A stretch of DNA of 64,000 bases. Origin: Pseudomonas brassicacearum. Its GTDB lineage: Bacteria; Pseudomonadota; Gammaproteobacteria; Pseudomonadales; Pseudomonadaceae. Made by a program: the position numbers and the translations under genes. Positions 8,235 through 18,307 of the stretch are shown piece by piece (positions within the stretch are counted from its first letter, which is position 1; every line of letters begins with the position of its first letter). The notes under the pieces are model-generated. The model ran no database searches. It was not told the DNA's origin and saw only the letters and a program-made list of their open reading frames with translations. The stretch spans positions 806,001 through 870,000 of the forward strand of contig NZ_MOBK01000001.1 in the NCBI RefSeq assembly GCF_003732265.1. Direction: 5' to 3'.

Positions 8235-9470
8235 TTACCAGACATCATGACGTCTCTGCGATATTCGCGATGTGAAAAAGGTTGTCACTGCGGCGAGTAC
8301 CAGCAAGATAGCGCTTGCGAGAAAAGTCGTGCGATAGCCGCTCCCGTCAAACAACAGCCCGCCGAGGGTAGAGCCCAGCGCAATGGATAGCTGAATGACT
8401 GCCACCATCAGGCCGCCACCGGCTTCAGCATCCGTGGGCAACGCCTTGGCCAACCACGACCACCACCCCACAGGTGCCGCCGTCGCGAACAGTCCCCACA
8501 GCCCCAGTAATACAAAAACAGCCACGACGCCACCGCCAAGGACAATCAAGGACAGAGCAATGGCGGCCATCAAGAGTGGAATGCTGACCAGTACGCGGTA
8601 CATGCCGGTTTTCAGGAAACTGCCGATCAGAACGGTTCCGACAAAACCCGCCACGCCGATGACCAGCAGGATCATCGACAACAGGGAGACATCTACACCC
8701 GTAACGGTCTCCAGAAACGGGCGCAGATAGGTGAACAATACAAACTGCCCCATGAAAAAAATACCCACGCTCAACATGCCGAAACGGACCAACCGGCTCT
8801 TGAACAATCGAAAGACATTGCCAGCGCCCGCTTTACGCGGCGCCGCCGTCATGGCTGGCAGGCTGATCCACTGCCAGATCAACGCGACGATCGCTACCGG
8901 AATCAGGCAGAAAAAAGCACCCCGCCAACCGATGACACTCCCCAGATAGCTTCCCAGTGGGGCGGCCACTACGGTTGCCAAAGCATTACCGCCGTTGAAG
9001 ACAGCCAGCGCCTTGGGCACGCTATGCGGCGGTACCAGGCGCATGGCCATTGCCGCCGACATCGACCAGAACCCACCGATCACCACGCCGATCAGCGCAC
9101 GCCCCAACATGTACACCGTATAGTTTGGCGCCAGACCGACCACCAGCCCCGATACGCACATAATCCCGGTCAGTAGCAGCAACAGCGTCTTGCGGTCCAT
9201 TGCGCCCGCAAGCCTGGAAATCGAAAGGCTTGTCAGCACCGCGAAGGCGCCGGAGATGGCGATCCCATAGCCGGCCAGTCCTTCACTGACTTGCAGGTCC
9301 GATGCAATCGGCGTGAGCAAACTGACAGGCATGAACTCTGAGGCGATCAGCGCGAACACGCACAGTGTCATCGCAAAGATGCCACTCCAGTAAGTCGGGA
9401 GCTCCCCGGTCCCCGACGTGCCGAGGGCATCACCTGTCAGGGTGTCGAATACAGGTGTCTCGCTCATCAT
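8235..9470 (-). CDS. NepI-like MFS efflux transporter (DHA1 family)
   Basis: A 411-residue, 12-helix major facilitator resembling E. coli NepI, the purine ribonucleoside exporter. Shared landmarks are ASEFMPVSLLTPIASDL, the helix 2-3 region with MDRK, IGGFWSMSAAMAMRLVPP, VPKALAVFNGG and PVGWWSWLAKAL. It would export a small molecule across the inner membrane by proton antiport; the true substrate cannot be read from sequence. Two ATG codons are adjacent; GGAG spacing slightly favours the second (9467). It is divergent from the LysR gene at 9567, a common pump/regulator arrangement. Confidence 0.85.
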   Translation of the reverse strand: MMSETPVFDTLTGDALGTSGTGELPTYWSGIFAMTLCVFALIASEFMPVSLLTPIASDLQVSEGLAGYGIAISGAFAVLTSLSISRLAGAMDRKTLLLLLTGIMCVSGLVVGLAPNYTVYMLGRALIGVVIGGFWSMSAAMAMRLVPPHSVPKALAVFNGGNALATVVAAPLGSYLGSVIGWRGAFFCLIPVAIVALIWQWISLPAMTAAPRKAGAGNVFRLFKSRLVRFGMLSVGIFFMGQFVLFTYLRPFLETVTGVDVSLLSMILLVIGVAGFVGTVLIGSFLKTGMYRVLVSIPLLMAAIALSLIVLGGGVVAVFVLLGLWGLFATAAPVGWWSWLAKALPTDAEAGGGLMVAVIQLSIALGSTLGGLLFDGSGYRTTFLASAILLVLAAVTTFFTSRISQRRHDVW

Positions 9471-9566
9471 CAGTACTCCGTTCCAGATAGGTGACAGAGC
9501 TTGACGGATTCGAGATACCTTGATTAGTAGGTGTAATCTTCATGCAGCCTTGAGAAAAACTCAGCA

Positions 9567-10460
9567 ATGGCCAATACCAAAGTCAACGATCTCCAAGCTT
9601 TTCTGGCAGTGGCGCGCGATCAAAGCTTTACCAAAGCCGCCGCCAAACTGGGCGTTACGCCTTCTGCGCTGAGTCATACGATCCGTGCGCTTGAACAAAG
9701 ACTGGGGATACGACTGCTGGCCCGCACGACACGCAATGTTTCGCCGACAGAGGCTGGCGAACGATTGATGCGCTCGATTGCCCCGCTTTTTGATCAGATC
9801 GCTGTCGAGATTGAAGCCTTGAGCGAACTACGGGACAAGCCCAGTGGCACGATTCGTATTTCCTGCACTGACGATCAGATTGAGTTGTGCATTCGGCCGA
9901 TGCTTGCAGGCTTCTTGAAGAATTACCCGGATATCACCCTGGAGTTCTACGTCGACTATGGATTCACCAACGTGGTCGAAGAACGTTTCGATGCCGGCAT
10001 TCGCCTGGGCGAATCGATCAGCAAGGACATGATTGCGGTTCGCATAGGACCGGACTGGCGGTTGGCGGTGGTGGGATCTCCAGCGTATTTCGAACGCAAC
10101 CCGACACCCACAACCCCCTATGAGCTGACCGGGCATGACTGCGTGAATATCCGACACAGGCCATCAGGGGTGATTTACGCCTGGGAGTTTGAACGTGATG
10201 GCCAGGCGTTTACGGTCAAGGCCGATGGACAACTTGTTTTCAACAGCATCATGCATGTGCTCAATGCCGCCGTTGATGGCATTGGTCTGGCCTATGTACC
10301 GGAGGAGTTGGTCGCACCGTATCTGGCCGACGGCCGACTCCAAGAAGTCCTGGCCGACTGGTGTCCCGAGTTTCAGGGTTACCACTTGTATTACCCCAAC
10401 AGACGCCAGACGTCTCCCGCTTTTTCTGCATTGGTGGAGGCGCTGAAATATAGAAACTGA
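9567..10460 (+). CDS. LysR-family transcriptional regulator
   Basis: A 297-residue LysR protein. The N-terminal winged helix-turn-helix covers about residues 5-64 (FLAVARDQSFTKAAAKLGVT, then SALSHTIRALEQRLG), followed by a linker helix and a periplasmic-binding-protein-like effector domain (residues 90-297) ending in YPNRRQTSPAFSALVEALKY. It belongs to the subgroup whose domain ends HLYYPNRR. It is divergent from the NepI-like pump across 96 bases, so control of that pump is likely. The ribosome binding site is weak. Confidence 0.88.
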   Translation: MANTKVNDLQAFLAVARDQSFTKAAAKLGVTPSALSHTIRALEQRLGIRLLARTTRNVSPTEAGERLMRSIAPLFDQIAVEIEALSELRDKPSGTIRISCTDDQIELCIRPMLAGFLKNYPDITLEFYVDYGFTNVVEERFDAGIRLGESISKDMIAVRIGPDWRLAVVGSPAYFERNPTPTTPYELTGHDCVNIRHRPSGVIYAWEFERDGQAFTVKADGQLVFNSIMHVLNAAVDGIGLAYVPEELVAPYLADGRLQEVLADWCPEFQGYHLYYPNRRQTSPAFSALVEALKYRN

Positions 10461-10678
10461 GTGTTCTGTATTCGACGCGCTGCAACGTCTGTCATGGGTC
10501 TAAATCAGTCAACCGGCGTCAATTTGATACGGTTATTTATCGTGGATCTGAGTCTGTTATGTGGCTGGGTCGGTGTTCTATAAAGAGCGCGATCGGAGTG
10601 CGAGCGGACTGCACCCTGCCGCCCACTTTTCCAGACTCTTTGAAGATCGGATGGTCTCGGCAGTCCTCAGGAACCATC

Positions 10679-12892
10679 ATGAATACCCTCTGCACGAGCT
10701 TTCACAGCGTGGGTCTCCCCGAGTCGCAGCGTGACATTCTCGGCATGATCGCGACCAATCATCCACTGGGCGACATCCTTGCCGCCATCTGTTTGATGCT
10801 CGACGCACAAGAAGCTGACACGCGTTGTTCGATACTGCTCACCGATGCTCAGGGCAAGCATCTGCTGAACGGTGCGGCGCCTGGTCTACCGCCTGAATTC
10901 AGTCAGGCGATCCATGGCATGTCCATCGGTCCACAGGAAGGGACCTGTGGCACCGCAGCATTCCGGCGCGAGTTGGTGGTCACCGTCGACATTGCCCGGG
11001 ATCCGGGCTGGGAGCGTTTTCGGAGTCTGGCGCTGGGGCACAATCTGCGCTCCTGCTGGTCGTTGCCGTTATTCTCGCATCAGGGCTGCGTGGTGGGGAC
11101 GTTTGCGCTGTACCAGGATCGGGTAAATGGACCGAATGAGGCGCAGATTCAACGGCTGACCTGTGCGGCGCAGCTGGCGGCCATTGCGATTCGCCATGAG
11201 CGTGACGGCCACCGTCTGGAGGAAAGCGAACAACGTTTTCGGTCATTGTTTACCTACAACCCCAATCCGGTGTTCGCCCTCGATCTGGCCGGCAATATCC
11301 AAAGTGTGAATTCAGCAGGCCTGAAGCTGAAACCGCACACCGCAACCGACTTCATCGGTCATCACTTTTCCCATCTGGTGCTCGAAGAGGACCTGGAACG
11401 GGTCAGTCGGCATTTTTCCGCTGCCCGCGCCGGAGAGCCGCAACGCTTCGAGGCACGGGTTCGCGACGAGAGCGAAAAACTGTTGACCATGGACATCTCC
11501 AACCTGCCGATCATGGTCAATGGAGAGATCGTCGGGGTATTTGGCATTGCCCGGGACATCAGCGAGCAGAAGCATTACGAGCGCCAATTGAGCTTCAATG
11601 CCAGCCATGACCGGCTAACCGGTTTGCTTAACCGTGTGTCGCTGGAAGACCGGCTTATTCTGGATTGTCACATCAGTCGTCGGCGCAAGCGTCGTCTGGC
11701 GGTGATGTGCATTGATCTGGATGGATTCAAATCCATCAACGATTCGATCGGACACTACTTCGGCGATCAGGTGCTGATTGAGGTGGCGCAGCGTATGACC
11801 CAGCAGGTTCGTCCCGGGGATACCATCGTGCGCATGGGCGGTGATGAATTTATCGTCATGCTGCCGGACCTGCTTCGTGATGAGGACGTTGTACCGGTGG
11901 CCGAGCGGTTGATGGCCAGCATTGCCAGACCCTACTGCATCCAGGGCATTGACCTGCACGTGAGTGCAAGTATCGGCATCACCCTGAGTGATGGTCACAT
12001 CGAGCAGCCGATGCAGCTGATCCAGCAAGCTGACATGGCCATGTACAAAGCCAAGCAGCAAGGGCGCAACAACTTTCAGTGGTACACCAGCGATCTCAAT
12101 CAGCGCGTTTGCGAACACGCGAGCCTGCGCAATGACCTGCAAAAGGCTATCGAAACTCAATCGTTCAAGCTGCATTATCAACCGCAGATAGACGCGCGCA
12201 CCGGTCGGGTAGTCGGGATCGAAGCGTTGCTGCGTTGGCAGCATCCGGAAAAAGGATTTATCTCACCAGCGGTGTTTGTGCCGGTGGCAGAAGACAGTGG
12301 TCAGATCATCCCGCTGAGCCTTTGGGTACTCGATACGGCCTGCGCGCAGCTGCGCCAGCTAGGCGATCAGGGCCTGACAGGCATCTCGATGGCCGTGAAT
12401 ATTTCGCCGATGCATTTCCAGCGTGGCCAGTTTGTTGAGTGTATCCAGGCAGTGCTGAGCAAGCACGGACTTGGCGCCGGGCAGTTGGAACTGGAGATTA
12501 CCGAGTCGCTCTTGCTGCATAACGTTGAACAGGCAATCGATACGTTGCGCCGGCTCAAGGCCCTGGGTGTACGCATTGCGCTCGATGATTTCGGCACCGG
12601 TTTTTCCAGCCTCAGCTACCTCAAGCGTTTGCCCATCGACAAGATCAAGATTGACCGCTCGTTCATCCAGGATATCGCCACCGACCATCACGATGCGGCA
12701 ATCACTCAAGGCATTATTTCCATGGCCCATCACCTCCGCCTGACAGTGGTCGCTGAAGGTGTGGAAACGGCGTCTCAGGTGAATTTCCTGAAGGGCAGTC
12801 GTTGCGATATTTTCCAGGGCTATTACTTTGCCAAACCGATGCCATACGAAGCACTTGAGATTTTCCTGGGCACCGGGACGCTTGATGCTTGA
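10679..12892 (+). CDS. GAF-PAS-GGDEF-EAL cyclic-di-GMP protein
   Basis: A 737-residue cytoplasmic signalling protein without membrane helices. A GAF domain covers about residues 20-175, a PAS domain 183-300, a GGDEF domain 303-465 and an EAL domain 485-735. GGDEF (387-391) is intact with an inhibitory RxxD site (RPGD, 378-381). The EAL half keeps EALLRW (515-520), the DDFGTG loop and a GYYFAKP end. Both diguanylate cyclase and phosphodiesterase activity are therefore possible. The start is the ATG after AGGAACCATC; an in-frame extension of 40 codons upstream has no family match. Confidence 0.9.
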   Translation: MNTLCTSFHSVGLPESQRDILGMIATNHPLGDILAAICLMLDAQEADTRCSILLTDAQGKHLLNGAAPGLPPEFSQAIHGMSIGPQEGTCGTAAFRRELVVTVDIARDPGWERFRSLALGHNLRSCWSLPLFSHQGCVVGTFALYQDRVNGPNEAQIQRLTCAAQLAAIAIRHERDGHRLEESEQRFRSLFTYNPNPVFALDLAGNIQSVNSAGLKLKPHTATDFIGHHFSHLVLEEDLERVSRHFSAARAGEPQRFEARVRDESEKLLTMDISNLPIMVNGEIVGVFGIARDISEQKHYERQLSFNASHDRLTGLLNRVSLEDRLILDCHISRRRKRRLAVMCIDLDGFKSINDSIGHYFGDQVLIEVAQRMTQQVRPGDTIVRMGGDEFIVMLPDLLRDEDVVPVAERLMASIARPYCIQGIDLHVSASIGITLSDGHIEQPMQLIQQADMAMYKAKQQGRNNFQWYTSDLNQRVCEHASLRNDLQKAIETQSFKLHYQPQIDARTGRVVGIEALLRWQHPEKGFISPAVFVPVAEDSGQIIPLSLWVLDTACAQLRQLGDQGLTGISMAVNISPMHFQRGQFVECIQAVLSKHGLGAGQLELEITESLLLHNVEQAIDTLRRLKALGVRIALDDFGTGFSSLSYLKRLPIDKIKIDRSFIQDIATDHHDAAITQGIISMAHHLRLTVVAEGVETASQVNFLKGSRCDIFQGYYFAKPMPYEALEIFLGTGTLDA

Positions 12893-12953
12893 TGGATTCC
12901 TTTCGATTGCGGCCCTTCGTGACAGACGCAGCGTGGCGCAGTCTGTTTTTGAT

Positions 12954-13478
12954 TCAAGGTTGCTTGCGGAAGAACAAGGTGATCTGGCCTACCTCCACCC
13001 CGAACTTGGTCATGAACGAGCGATTGATCATAGTGTTCTTGTCCATAAGGTACATCCAGTCGTCTAACTGAACCTGATACACCTTGCCATCCACCGGCAG
13101 GCTCAGCACATAGTTCCAGCGCAGTGTATTGCCTGCCACCTCACCAAGCGCCTCGCCCACCACGTCGCCAGCGGTTCCGCGCCATTGGCTGGAGCCAGCC
13201 GGGGTTAACGTCCACACGCGTTTTTGCTGGGTACCGTCGCTGTACGTAAATGATTCGTCGAGTATCAGCTTGCTACCTTCGGAGTGACCAATGATCTCCA
13301 CGTGGAAGCGCTTGGTGACCTCGCCAGAACGCTTTTGAAACATACCCCAGGCTTCAACCCGACCCTCGAAGAATTCTCTCAGCTCAAGCGTGGGCGTCTC
13401 CTGGCTGTAGGTTTGCACATCCACCCGGCTGCAACTTGCAAGGCCAATACAAAGCAGCAGTATCCCTATCTTCAACAT
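12954..13478 (-). CDS. DUF3833 family lipoprotein
   Basis: A 174-residue lipoprotein: MLKIGILLLCIGLASC is a signal with the lipobox ending at Cys 16. The mature part matches DUF3833: LELREFFEGRVEAWGMFQKR, ILDESFTYSDGT, VWTLTP, WNYVLSLPVDGKVYQVQLDD and MTKFGVEVGQITLFFRK. The start is the third possible Met, because GAGGA lies seven bases before it. It lies about 20 bases downstream of the chalcone-isomerase-like gene and is surely cotranscribed. In Vibrio and Pseudomonas these two families often travel with cyclopropane-fatty-acid-type genes, absent here. The function is not established. Confidence 0.85.
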   Translation of the reverse strand: MLKIGILLLCIGLASCSRVDVQTYSQETPTLELREFFEGRVEAWGMFQKRSGEVTKRFHVEIIGHSEGSKLILDESFTYSDGTQQKRVWTLTPAGSSQWRGTAGDVVGEALGEVAGNTLRWNYVLSLPVDGKVYQVQLDDWMYLMDKNTMINRSFMTKFGVEVGQITLFFRKQP

Positions 13479-13497
13479 GTGCATTTCCTCAACGGTT

Positions 13498-14049
13498 TCA
13501 GGGTTTGGCGGCTCCCAGCAATTGGGCGCGCAGCTCCGGGTTGCGTGTTCGGGGGTCAAGCCATATAGAAAAAAAGGCTTTGGCGAACGCAACATCTCTC
13601 ACCACATGCCGAAGGTTCTCACCGACGTAAAAACGTGCGCCCTCTCCAGGCATGTAAACTCCAGTGATGCGGTCACCGGCACGCACATCGACAAACGCCT
13701 GAAACATCTCCGACTCCCAGCGGGCCATCAGCTCTGAATTCAGAGTGTTGGGCGACAGGCGACGGATTTCCTTGATGCTGGCCTCAACCAGATCATCGCG
13801 ACTAATAGCGCGACTGTAGGTCAGCTCCAGCGCAAAAGGCACATCCGCATCCAGCGTTTCACCGGCAATGAGGCGTGAGCTCCAGAACTGCGCGCTGTAA
13901 ATGGAAAACCCGAATACGCGCATCTCCCCGTAACCCAGCCGACGAGCATTGGGAATAGCTTCGCGCCAATCAGCAAATAGTTCTGCGCTCTGGAGCATCA
14001 GAACAAAACAGATAGCGTGGTGGATTAAGCGGCTCGTCTGCCTGGTCAT
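13498..14049 (-). CDS. Chalcone isomerase-like exported protein
   Basis: A 183-residue protein with a signal peptide (MTRQTSRLIHHAICFVLMLQ, cleavage near ELFADW). It fits the bacterial chalcone-isomerase-like family: RLGYGEMRVFGFSIYSAQFW, LELTYSRAISRDDLVEASIK, a central helix, ITGVYMPGEGARFYV and an end with FFSIWLDPRTRNPELRAQLL. Bacterial members are thought to bind lipids or fatty acids rather than isomerise chalcones. It is the first gene of a two-gene unit with the DUF3833 lipoprotein, suggesting a joint envelope-lipid role (inference). Confidence 0.82.
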   Translation of the reverse strand: MTRQTSRLIHHAICFVLMLQSAELFADWREAIPNARRLGYGEMRVFGFSIYSAQFWSSRLIAGETLDADVPFALELTYSRAISRDDLVEASIKEIRRLSPNTLNSELMARWESEMFQAFVDVRAGDRITGVYMPGEGARFYVGENLRHVVRDVAFAKAFFSIWLDPRTRNPELRAQLLGAAKP

Positions 14050-14585
14050 GCAAAGCCCTCGATATGACTCAATAGGCGCCTTTAAAAGTTATACCAAATA
14101 CTTAATTTGTACAGCTAACGTTTAAAACTCGACTGTACCCACAAAAACGGAAACCACGGCCCCGGTCAAATGACTTGATTGACACGCACTTGAAGGCTAT
14201 CTGCGTCGAAAAACAGGCGAGTGCGAGGCACGCATTGAAGAAAATTTTCCGCCAATGAGTGGTACCAGCGGTCAGCTTCGGCGCGCATTGATGATGCCGG
14301 CAGCGTCTTCTGGTGATCTGGAGGTCAGCAACAGGTGCTGAAGTGGACACTGTCCGTTGGCTTTTGAGGCCTGTCTGGCACAAGACATATACAAACTTAT
14401 CCGGCACGTACAACAAAAAGCAGTGGCCACTCACGGTCAGGCGCCACGAGTTTGTCTCGCATCAATGTCCGCAATGGGTCGCTGTCTGCCTCTCGCGACG
14501 GGCAGTTATTGGCCAAAAGCCGTCGTTTGACAGGGAATCATAAATCCGCCCCTGTTCCCGCATCAGCGAGGCAATTGCGCTCGGA
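14050..14585. other. Intergenic region with a REP-like repeat
   Basis: About 535 bases without a convincing gene. At 14475-14525 there is a member of a dispersed palindrome: GGTCGCTGTCTGCC, a loop TCTCGCGAC, then GGCAGTTATTGGCC and AAAAGC. Similar units occur at 48905-48958, 50047-50090 and 57637-57682. The first 150 bases are AT-rich and could hold the promoter of the chalcone-isomerase-like gene. Short open frames here lack family resemblance and ribosome binding sites. Confidence 0.45.
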
Positions 14586-15410
14586 TTACAGCAGGCGTGG
14601 CTCGAACATGCCGTTGGCGATCATCGACGCGGGCTCTTCATTGCCATGCGGCTGGCAGAGGAATTCGCGTATCACTTCGGCGGTCCGCCTGGCGCTGGTC
14701 ACCACGAAAAAATGCCCCTCGCCCTGCAGGACGTAAAGTTCGGCACAGCGAATGGTGCGGCGCAGGATCTGCGCGTTGTACAGCCGCACCAGAGTGTCGC
14801 GTTCACCGGTGAGGATCAGCGTGCGCTGGCGTAGGCGTGACAACCGCAGCAGGCTCGTCCAGCCGACCAAGGCGGTGAGTTGGTGGTAATAGGTTCGCGG
14901 ATTGACCGTAAGCATGCCGTTTACCACACCGAAGCGCAGCAGCGTCTGTAGCGAATTGCGCGAGCCTTCTTGCTTCCCCGATCTGGCGCTTTTGCTCCTG
15001 CCAAAAAAATCCAGGATATCGGCGGGCTTCATCAACATCGCCGGGCCGGCCGAGGTCGCCGCGAGGATCAAGCGGCGCACCATGCTCGGGTGACGCAGGA
15101 CGAATTCTTGCGCCAATGCGCCGCCCCAACTCACGCCGAACACATCGACCTGCTCGATTCCCAATTGCTTGAGCATTTCAGCGATCAGGTCAGCATGGCG
15201 CGGCAGACGCATCGGCCAGCGGGGCATTTGCGATTTGCCGACCCCGGGCACGTCCAGCGTAATGGTCCTGTAGTCCACCAGTTCATTGCGCAGGGGATCG
15301 AAGGTACGGATCAAACCACCCAGGCCATTGAGCAAGAGCAGCGGCGAGCCTTGGCCGCGGATTGAAACGTTCAACTGCAAGTCTTTAATGGTCAATTTGT
15401 GCGTTGTCAT
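14586..15410 (-). CDS. Alpha/beta hydrolase resembling PHA depolymerase PhaZ
   Basis: A 274-residue alpha/beta hydrolase. The nucleophile is in GVSWGGALAQEF, the acid probably in TGERDTLV and the histidine in GEGHFFVV. LLLLNGLGG gives the oxyanion region and TLDVPGVGKSQMP precedes it. The words DVPGVG, GVSWGGALAQ, LAATSAG and GWTS are shared with Pseudomonas medium-chain PHA depolymerase PhaZ, but the protein is not in a pha cluster and may act on another ester. The start is the internal ATG behind AAGGTGGAAGCC, since the GTG three codons earlier overlaps that site. Confidence 0.75.
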   Translation of the reverse strand: MTTHKLTIKDLQLNVSIRGQGSPLLLLNGLGGLIRTFDPLRNELVDYRTITLDVPGVGKSQMPRWPMRLPRHADLIAEMLKQLGIEQVDVFGVSWGGALAQEFVLRHPSMVRRLILAATSAGPAMLMKPADILDFFGRSKSARSGKQEGSRNSLQTLLRFGVVNGMLTVNPRTYYHQLTALVGWTSLLRLSRLRQRTLILTGERDTLVRLYNAQILRRTIRCAELYVLQGEGHFFVVTSARRTAEVIREFLCQPHGNEEPASMIANGMFEPRLL

Positions 15411-15631
15411 GGCTTCCACCTTCGCCTACCCGCTATTAAGACAGCGTCTGACGTTTGCGGTGCAAAAAAGCGTGACCCAAGCAGCCGCTGGACAGACTAG
15501 TGGCTAATAGGTAGCGTCGAACGTCTTCACTGAACTGTTACCGCAGTTGGGCCTGGCTTCATCAATGTCAGGTTTAAACCGACAGTGATGTCGCCGGATA
15601 GTAGTCAGGCGCATTAGTTGGAGGAGTTGCA

Positions 15632-16186
15632 ATGACAGCAATCGATGTGAAATCCCGATTCGAAGCAAAGCTACTTCGTCCGACAAAGCCAGGTAATGAT
15701 ACGTCGTGGGCGTTCGTAGTACTGCCAAGAGACGCGAGTGAACAGCTTCCGAGGCGAGGAAGGACGACAGTTGAAGGCACCATCAATGGGCACCACTTCC
15801 AGGCAACCCTTGAGCCGGATGGTCAGCTGAGCCATTGGTTGCAGGTAAGCAGAGAGTTACTCGAAGCTGCAGGCGCGGCCGTTGGGGACACCGTTACACT
15901 GGAGCTCGCCCCTGTGAAGAAGGAACCCGAGCCTGAGATCCCAGCCGATTTTCAGGAGGCACTGGCAGCCAGTCCTGAGGCTCGTAAAGTCTGGAATAAT
16001 ACGACGACCATCGCACGAGTAGACTGGATACACTGGATTACTTCAGCCAAGCAACTTAAGACGCGCGCAAAACGAATGGGTGATGCGTGCGATATGCTTG
16101 CATCCGGCAAGAAGCACGTTTGCTGTTTCGACCAGTCCGGCTTCTACAGTAAGGCCTTCCGTGCGCCCGAGGCAGATAGTTTTTAA
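15632..16186 (+). CDS. YdeI/OmpD-associated family protein with DUF1905 domain
   Basis: A 184-residue cytoplasmic protein. Residues 8-92 match DUF1905, a small beta barrel (FVVLPRDASEQLPRRGRTTV, EGTINGHHF, VGDTVTLELAP). The C-terminal helical part matches the bacteriocin-protection YdeI/OmpD-associated family: IPADFQEALAASPEARKVW, then ARVDWIHWITSAKQLKTRAK and R. Family members are linked to stress or antimicrobial-peptide tolerance, without a defined biochemistry. The ribosome binding site GGAGGAGTTGCA precedes the ATG, and a terminator follows at 16246. Confidence 0.85.
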   Translation: MTAIDVKSRFEAKLLRPTKPGNDTSWAFVVLPRDASEQLPRRGRTTVEGTINGHHFQATLEPDGQLSHWLQVSRELLEAAGAAVGDTVTLELAPVKKEPEPEIPADFQEALAASPEARKVWNNTTTIARVDWIHWITSAKQLKTRAKRMGDACDMLASGKKHVCCFDQSGFYSKAFRAPEADSF

Positions 16187-16245
16187 AGGGGGCATTACGT
16201 GGAATACGCCGGACAATGCGTTCACATCGTTCGCTTCGTTCACCG

Positions 16246-16267
16246 AGGCCGGCTAAGCCGGCCTTTT
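16246..16267 (+). terminator. Rho-independent terminator after the YdeI-like gene
   Basis: AGGCCGGC (16246-16253), loop TAA, GCCGGCCT (16257-16264), then a short T run. The eight-base perfect stem and T tail are typical. It lies 60 bases past the stop codon of the YdeI-like gene. Confidence 0.8.
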
Positions 16268-16349
16268 GGCTTAGTTGTCATGAATGTCTGCAAAGGGTAG
16301 TGGCAATCGCCATACCCCTCCTCTCTCGCCCCCTGCTGTCCCTTCACGC

Positions 16350-18209
16350 TCACACCGGATCCATTGCCTCGACCACGCCCATATCCTCACCCAAAAACCC
16401 ACCACTTTGATGCTGCCACAGCCGTGCATAGAGTCCGTTCTTTGCAAGCAATTCGGTGTGAGTGCCCTGCTCGATGATGCGTCCGTCATCCATGACGATG
16501 AGCCGGTCCATCGCCGCAATCGTGGACAGCCGATGAGCGATGGCGATCACGGTCTTGCCCTGCATCATTTCATCGAGGCTTTCCTGGATCGCGACTTCGA
16601 CCTCCGAGTCCAGCGCGCTGGTGGCCTCATCGAGAAGCAGAATCGGGGCGTTCTTAAGCATCACACGGGCAATCGCGACGCGTTGACGCTGGCCGCCCGA
16701 CAGCTTGATCCCGCGCTCACCCACGAGGGTGTCGTAGCCGGTGTGGCCTTGCCGGTCACTCAGTTGGCTGATGAACTCATGAGCCTGAGCGTTGGCCGCC
16801 GCATGGCGGATCTGCGCGTCGGTCGCATCGGGACGGCCGTAGGCGATGTTGTCGCGAATGGAACGGTGCAGCAGCGAGGTGTCCTGCGTGACCATGCCGA
16901 TGGCGCTGCGCAAGCTGTCTTGCGTCACGTGTGCGATGTTTTGGCCGTCGATGCGAATCTCTCCGCTGTCGACGTCATAGAAGCGCAGCAGCAGGTTGAT
17001 CAGCGTGGATTTGCCGGCACCGGAGCGGCCCACCAGACCGATTTTTTCGCCCGGGCGGATGTTCAGGCTCAGGCCATCGAGCACCTGGCGTTCGCCACCG
17101 TAGTTGAAGCTCACCTTATCGAAGGTGACCGCCCCGCCGGAGGTCGCCAGCACGCCCGCGTCCGGCGCATCCTTGACCTTGGGGCCACGGGTAAAGGTGG
17201 CCATACCGTCCTGCACGGTGCCGATGCTCTCGAACAGCGCGGTCATCTGCCACATGATCCAGTGCGACATGCCATTGATACGCAACGCCATGGCGGTGAT
17301 GGCCGCCACGGCACCTGCGCCGACCTCGCCTTGGTGCCATAGCCACAACGCATAGCCACCGGCGGCCATGATCAACGCCACCACCAACGCCTGGTTGACG
17401 ATCTAGAACTGGCTGACCAGGCGCATCTGGCGGAAACCGGTTTGCTTGAAATCCTCCATCGCGGCACGGGCGAAATGCGCTTCACGATTGGAGTGTGAGA
17501 ACAGTTTCACCGTCGTGATGTTGGTGTAGGCGTCGGAGATACGCCCGGTCATCATCGACCGCGCATTGGCCTGTTCCTGCCCGACTTTCCCCAGGCGGGG
17601 CACGAAATACAGCATGGCCAGCCCGAACAACGCGACCCAGGCCACGAAAGGCAGCATCAGTTTCAGGGAGAAGCCGCCGGCCAGGGCGATGATCGCGATG
17701 AAATACACGCCAATCCCGGGGGCGATCTCGATCAGGGTGAACAGCACGTCGCGTACGGCCAGCGCTGTCTGCATCACCTTGGTCGTGACCCGGCCGGAAA
17801 ACTCATCGGAAAAAAACGAAAGGCTTTGCCGCAGCATCAGGCGATGGAAGTCCCAGCGCAGCCGCAGTGGCAAGTTAATCGCCAATATCTGGTGCTGCAC
17901 CATGGTGCGCAACGCCACGAGCCCGACACTGCCCACCATGACAATGCCCATGCCCCACAACACGCGACTTTCCTGCACCGCCGCTTCACCGCCGGCCTGC
18001 CAGGTCGAGAGCAGGTCCACGACCTGCCCGAGGAAGGAAAACAGCCAGGCTTCGTAAATCGACACCGCGGCACTGAGCAGCGCCAGCGCAAGGATGTAAC
18101 CGCGGGCGCCACGCGTGCACGCCCACAGGAAGCGAGCCAGGCCGGCGGGCGGTGGTGGCACCTCGTCAGGAGGAAAAGGGTCGAGCCTTCGTTCAAACGC
18201 ACGAAGCAT
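16350..18209 (-). pseudogene. ABC exporter gene (fused permease and ATPase) interrupted by one amber codon
   Basis: Two frames in the same register form one ABC exporter of about 619 codons. The first part (18209 to 17403, MLRAFERR to MRLVSQF) carries membrane helices of an ABC type 1 permease. It ends at a TAG (17403-17405), after which the same frame goes on with IVNQALVVALIMAAGGYALW and a complete ATPase: Walker A GRSGAGKST, signature LSGGQRQR, Walker B ILLLDEATSALD and H-loop IAHRLSTI. No frameshift or deletion is seen; a single base change from GAG or CAG would explain it. The start follows TTGGAGAACACC. The substrate is unknown. A sequencing error cannot be excluded. Confidence 0.85.
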
Positions 18210-18307
18210 GGTGTTCTCCAAAACGGTCAAGTTGAGGAGATTCTGCCATTGAACGGTTGCAGGAAGGCTGACAAAAATGACGTCGATCAAAAATGGAGTC
18301 GTGTCGC

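Noticed and set aside
16284..17342. A 352-codon open frame antisense to the ABC ATPase
   Set aside because: The minus strand carries Walker A, signature and Walker B motifs; the plus-strand frame has none and is a shadow.
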